Positions 59,356-64,000 of a stretch of DNA of 64,000 nt are shown piece by piece. Position numbers and translations under genes: made by a program. Under the pieces are notes generated by a model. The model was given only the letters and a program-made list of their open reading frames with translations. It did not search any database and was not told the DNA's origin. The stretch is from the NCBI GenBank assembly GCA_019188255.1, contig JAETXT010000007.1:2232001-2296000 (forward strand). Direction: 5' to 3'. The DNA is from Verticillium longisporum. Lineage: Eukaryota; Ascomycota; Sordariomycetes; Glomerellales; Plectosphaerellaceae. Every line of letters starts with the position of its first letter. Positions within the stretch are counted from its first letter, which is position 1.

Positions 59356-60843
59356 CGACTGGCAGAGACGGGCGAAAGACGAGGCGAGGGCACCATGACC
59401 AATTGCTGTGCTGGAAACGCTGGCAGAAGGAACGGCGGGAAAAAAAAGTGGCAGGACCGGGGCCCTTGCGATGCCAGACCGTTGGGTTCTTCCCGGTCCC
59501 GTACCGCGTCAGGGGTGGTCCGCTCAATGTCTCTTGGTGCCGCGATAGCGAGGAACATGATCGAGTTGGCAGCGACCTGGATCACAGAAGTCTGGACGGT
59601 GGTTCTGAACCTGATTCAAGTTTCCTCTTGTTTCCTTCCTTCTTTGCGACACCGGCCGTTCTCTCCTCAGCCCTCGTGTCCGCCTGTACCTCGAAGGTAA
59701 GGACGTCCAACGGCAGGACCTCATGTCTCGTGCTAAGAGAGACCCATAAATGCCACATAACATTGGATCGCGCCATCACGTGAGAGGCTAGCCAGAACAA
59801 GTAAGAGAGTAAACAAGGGGACTCCAGGTCGCGCGTCCGCGAAGGCAGGAGGACCCAGTTATCGTGCGTCGTGCCTGCCGCCCATTCGCGCATCCGCTCA
59901 CCGCACACGCACACGCACCTCCACTTTGGCTCCCGAACCACAACACAAGCACACACATCTCGTCCCATCTCCCGCCGCCTACTGCCCACTACTCCTCGCC
60001 CCCTTTGTCCTGCCGCCAGCTAGCCGTTCTGCACCGTCCAAGTTTCTGGCCCTCTCCCCCCCCCCAGGCACCACCCGTCATTGCCACCACCACCTTGAAC
60101 CGCTCTACCATTTCCGTTCTCCTCGACCTGGAGTGTTCCACGGCATGACCTGACCTGATTGACACTTTTCGACTTTCTAACTCTTCACCTTGCCAACCCC
60201 TTCTCGATCGCATTCCTCGAAAGACCGCGCGCAGCCGCCCGACATCGACATTGACATCGGCATCGATATCGACAATCGGATACTCGATACGCCAACAGAG
60301 AAGCAACACAGCAGCGCTTCACTTGACGGAGGGAATGGGTCCTCATCCCCTGTGATCTGCTTGCGATCCCACGCCATGCTCTGAACGCGCCGCGTTCTCT
60401 TTTCTCCCCAGCCTCACATCACCCTCCCAGCGACATCTTGCACGAGCCCTCGACAGTTAGAGATTCCACAGACCACCACCCTCCCCCGCCTCTGTATCCG
60501 CGCGCCGACACGCACATCGCAGATACGTATCCTTGCGCGCTCGCCCGTGGTGCCAGAACAGTCTCAAGCGACTGGAAAACCATCGACGATCGTGCTCACA
60601 GTCATCTCCGCGTCTCAGGAAGCCGCAACAGAAGCTCGATCCAATCTTGCTCGCATTCTCCGACGAGCAGTAAGGAGCATTGCACACACTCGACTTGCAG
60701 ATCTCGAGATACGAGCACATATTGCCTCGTAACTTGTCTGCACTTGTCTGCACTCTGCGCATCCTGCTCCCCGCTGTCTGGGAAGGCGCAGTACCCAAAC
60801 CTCACATCGGCGTCTTGAGCTCGAATAAGTCCACACACTAGCC

Positions 60844-63800
60844 ATGTCCTACTCTGGTGGCGGTGGTGGCACACTCACCGTGCCGAGCCCGACCCACGTT
60901 CATCACGTTGACGTCCTGGCCACCTCTGTCAGGAGCCTGAGGCGGTCTCTGTCACGATCACCATCAAGATTCAACCTCGCTCGCACCAACCCGCACCCGC
61001 ACGGATCAGACTCCCCAAACAACTCCCACTCACCCGTGGATCGGTCTCCTTGCCGCCGATACAGCCCTAGCATGTCCACAAGGAGCCAAACCCCATCACA
61101 GCAGCCGGTGACGACTACACCCTCATCCAACTTCGTGTCTACAACTCCCCAACACCCCCCTCCTACCGCGTCTTCCATTTTCTCACCCAATGTCAAGCTC
61201 TCGCTGCGCTCCGCGAAAAAGCAATCTTCGACACCTCCCCGGCCGTTCTCGAGGCTGAGAGCATCCCCCAAGTCACCCCTCAAGCGTACCCTGAGTGTTA
61301 CCAACGAGACAGACGTTCCGGGTTCCATGCCGGGTCCTGACTCACCCGGCCAGGAGAACAGTAGCAGCAACAGCAACAACATCTCAACCACGCCACGAAG
61401 CCCGCTTCCCAGGAGTTCCATTCCAAGGAGACCGCTGGAAAAGTCATCCCGCCACAGCCTTCACCTCGACGTCTCCGGCTCTGTGCACCAGAACATCTTC
61501 AGAGCCATGGACAGTTCTGAACTGCCGTCAGGAACGGCTGGTTCGGGCGCATTGAAGCGCAGCGACGCCATCATGGATCTTGACCAGCCGAATGTCAGCA
61601 GTCCCGTGGCTAAACGACGCAGTTTGCACGGGATTGCGAGCTTTGGATATACCGAGACGGGCGCGAATATTTTTGGGGGTTCGACACCCGTCCCGTCATC
61701 AACGAGCTTCGAGATTCATGACGACACCACCAGCAGCAATCGTGAATACGAGCTTTTCGGCAGTGGCTCCGTCGCTCACCGTGAGCCGCTTCCTTCGCCC
61801 ACACCGCCAGCACCATCCATTCCTCGGAGGACCGGATCGTTAAGGAAATCCACACTTCAGCAGCGACAGCATGACCGAAGTTCGTGGGGCCGTCGTTCGG
61901 GCGCGAACCATCTAGCTCAGATGAGCGGAGACTTCTCGACACCCAACGGCAAAAACCGTCCTCGCCTATCGCTCGACCAGTTTCTACCCCCTCAAATCAA
62001 TCGCGACAGCCCATTCTCATCTAGCATTCCTCTCCCTAACCCCTCTGTACACCCGGTCGATCGCTCGTCCAACCAGCCTCACCCGCTATCGAAGACGCTG
62101 ACCACCTCATCCAGCGGTAACAGTCTGCAAGAGGAGCCTGCCGTCATTGTTGAGAAGGCACTCCCGGCCGTCTTTGCGAAACCATCCGCCCCCAGCAATT
62201 TTGCCAAGTCGCTGCCTTATGGTGGTGGCGCCCCCTCGGAAGGACGATAATGTGACTCCTTTCAAGGACGTCAAGCCTTGGGCAGGCGCGTTCATGTCTA
62301 CGGGTCTCGTCTCCAAGGTCAATCGAAACCCTGAGGAGGAGCCAAAGCTCACCATGCCTGACACGCCTTGTAAGAAGCCCACACACGGCTTTGCCACCTA
62401 CCCGCCGCCGCCCGGAAGCGCCATGAAGAGGAATGGCGGTCGGTTTTCGTTCGGCAACCCCCTGCCTCGCCCTTCAGCTCAAGCATTCAGTCGAGCAATG
62501 GATTCGGCAACTCCAGCAAGGGCCTCGGTATCTTCCATCGCCTAGGTCCTCGCCACGGTCGCAGGGGCAGCCTTCTCAGTCTTGATGGCGAGGATAAGAA
62601 GTTCACCTTTGAGAGCAACCATGTCACTCCTCTGGGAGTTGACATTGACGCCCCTCCGACACCAACCAAGCAGAGCACCACCCCGACTTCGGTAACCTTT
62701 CCGCCAGACGCTTGGGTGCCGAGAGCCCAACCGCCAATCGATCCATCAGCATTCCCTTTTCTGCCGTCCGACCCGAGATCTCTCGAGAATCGACTGGTGA
62801 GTCACCACATACGAGGCGACACAGCAGCCCGCGGAATGACGCAGACCAATCTACGGCACTCCCAGATTACTCTGTCACTCCTCTCTGCCGCGCTGCCACC
62901 CCTTCCCTACACTTGGCTTTGCCGTCCTTGGGCCGTTCGAGAACCAGAAAAGGGTTTCATACACCCTCGCCCCTGCGAACTCGGATTAGGACCTCGGCAT
63001 TCGAATCTCCGAAGAAGTTGTTGACTAACATATCATGCCTCCATTCAGCCAGCCCCGTCGAGCAGCATACTCCCAGGACACCGCAGGCCGCCGTCATCAT
63101 TCCTGACGCCAGCTGTCTGTCCATCTCCAACGCACACGAATCAACACCATCTCAAGGCGTGCGGCCCCCCGTCACACCTTCTGGGCGCGAATCATTCCAG
63201 TCCGTCGGTACTCAGCTCATGACGCCGGTTAATGGCCGTGGCAATGGCGACATTGACGATTCCCTCTACGCGCGCTTTGATAAGGTCGAGTTGGTGGGCA
63301 AGGGCGAGTTCTCCTCGGTCTTCCGTGTCGTCAAGTGCACTTCGGCCCGCGCCTCGTTCCTTTCCATCTTCAACGGCACCCCTAGCCGCCACTCTCCTGG
63401 TAGCCCTGAGCCTGATCGCATTTATGCGGTCAAGAAGGCACGCCGCCCCATCATGGGCCCCAAAGATCGCGAGAACAAGATGAGGGAGGTTCACGCACTT
63501 CAAGCTCTGACACACGCCGATCACGTCATACACTATGTGGACAGCTGGGAGCACGAGCTCCATCTGTTCATCCAGACGGAATTCTGCGACGAGGGAACTC
63601 TCGACAAGTTCCTGAGCAACGTTGGTTGCAAGGGTAGGCTGGACGATTTTCGCATCTGGAAGGTCATACACGACATCAGCCTGGTACGTAGTATCTTTCA
63701 ACACTCATCATTGAGTACCATCTAACACGAACTGCAGGGCTTGCAGAGCATTCACGACGCTGGCTTCATCCACTTGGACCTGAAGCCTGCTAACATCCTC

Positions 63801-64000
63801 ATAACATTTGAGGGGATCCTTAAGATTGGTGATTTCGGACTGGCGACCGCATGGCCTGCTGCGAAGGGCGTTGACGCCGAAGGCGACCGAGAATACATCG
63901 GACCCGAGATTCTGCGTGGCAAATTCGACAAGCCTGCGGATATCTACTCTCTGGGTCTTATTCTCGTCGAAATGGCTTGCAACGTTGTCCTCCCAGACAA
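60844..64000 (+). CDS. wee1: Wee1-type mitotic inhibitor kinase, 3' end outside window, several apparent frameshifts
   Basis: ATG at 60844 (MSYSGGGGGTLTVPSP) opens a long disordered Ser/Pro-rich N-terminus with many SP/TP sites. The kinase domain begins near residue 810 (FDKVELVGKGEFSSVFRVVK, YAVKKARRP). After the 63684-63737 intron come LDLKPANILI, KIGDFGLATAW and EGDREYIGPEIL. The L-D-L-K-P loop and EGDREYI are hallmarks of Wee1, which phosphorylates Cdk1 on tyrosine to delay mitosis. The gene runs off the window. The N-terminal part changes frame three times: near 62217-62235 (one base gained), at the C run 62458-62462 (one lost), and at the C run 62681-62684 (one lost). With these corrected, text such as AFMSTGLVSKVNRN, LGIFHRLGPRHGRRGS and FGNLSARRLGAESPT is continuous and phase to the intron is exact. 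Confidence 0.88.

Larger units (their letters stand above)
56831..60843. other. Intergenic region and Wee1 leader
   Basis: 4 kb with no recognised gene. It holds a GGT/GGC microsatellite tract (58846-58974) and a CA then GA tract (59299-59348). The part from about 59850 is a CT-rich stretch with a ten-base C run (60056-60065), probably the 5' leader of wee1. Confidence 0.5.

Noticed and set aside
58849..59700. 283-codon plus-strand frame across the GGT and GA tracts
   Set aside because: Its length comes from microsatellites (poly-Val and ERER runs), with no domain.
1..64000. Biosynthetic gene cluster, viral insertion, CRISPR, toxin or defence island
   Set aside because: No core synthase, viral protein, repeat-spacer array or clustered accessory genes are visible; the genes are ordinary nuclear housekeeping and developmental loci.

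Overview
The window looks like nuclear DNA of a filamentous ascomycete, most likely a Sordariomycete. The genes are split by short (50-80 bp, occasionally ~190 bp) GT-AG introns with CTAAC/CTGAC-like branch sites. The protein set fits: StuA/APSES factor, COP9 subunit 3, complex I 24 kDa subunit, fungal Mediator subunit 1, Wee1, and a ccg-6-like GPI wall protein. Intergenic DNA is CT-rich and carries TACCTAGGTA-type repeats. A closer placement (for example Glomerellales) would only be a guess.

Layout. 1-343: 3' end of a cytochrome b5-like MAPR/Dap1 gene with a GC-AG intron. 1530-1769 (-): small Cys/His-rich protein. 5223-7971 and 11493-13249: two C2H2 zinc-finger proteins of the same fungal type. 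15662-17494: kelch-repeat protein, convergent with the complex I 24 kDa subunit (17783-18950, -). That gene is divergent from COP9 subunit 3 (19784-21332), and their shared spacer holds a MITE-like foldback. RPA1 (22140-24165, -) is divergent from a dienelactone hydrolase (24639-25734), which is convergent with a quinone oxidoreductase (25877-26957, -). Then follow a GPI-anchored wall protein (31337-31801), a short-chain acyl-CoA synthetase of the ACSS3/PrpE type (33834-36218) and a BRCT protein (38450-39303, -). After ~11 kb without recognisable genes come StuA (50877-52911), Mediator subunit 1 (54701-56830) and the 5' part of Wee1 kinase (60844 to the window end).

These are mostly housekeeping and developmental genes, not a biosynthetic or defence cluster. 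I see no tRNA, rRNA, CRISPR, intact transposon or secondary-metabolite core gene.

The strongest unexpected signals are four. (1) Five conserved genes carry seven apparent single-base frameshifts. At least five are lost bases in 4-5 bp G/C runs, the Med1 loss is in adjacent G and A runs, and one is a gain, which points to consensus errors more than to pseudogenes. (2) Two ACGCGT (MCB-type) boxes lie about 110 bp upstream of RPA1. (3) A ~195 bp imperfect inverted repeat sits in the divergent nuo-24/csn-3 promoter. (4) Open, coding-like sequence lies upstream of the StuA start and downstream of the CSN3 stop. I found no convincing previously undescribed system.
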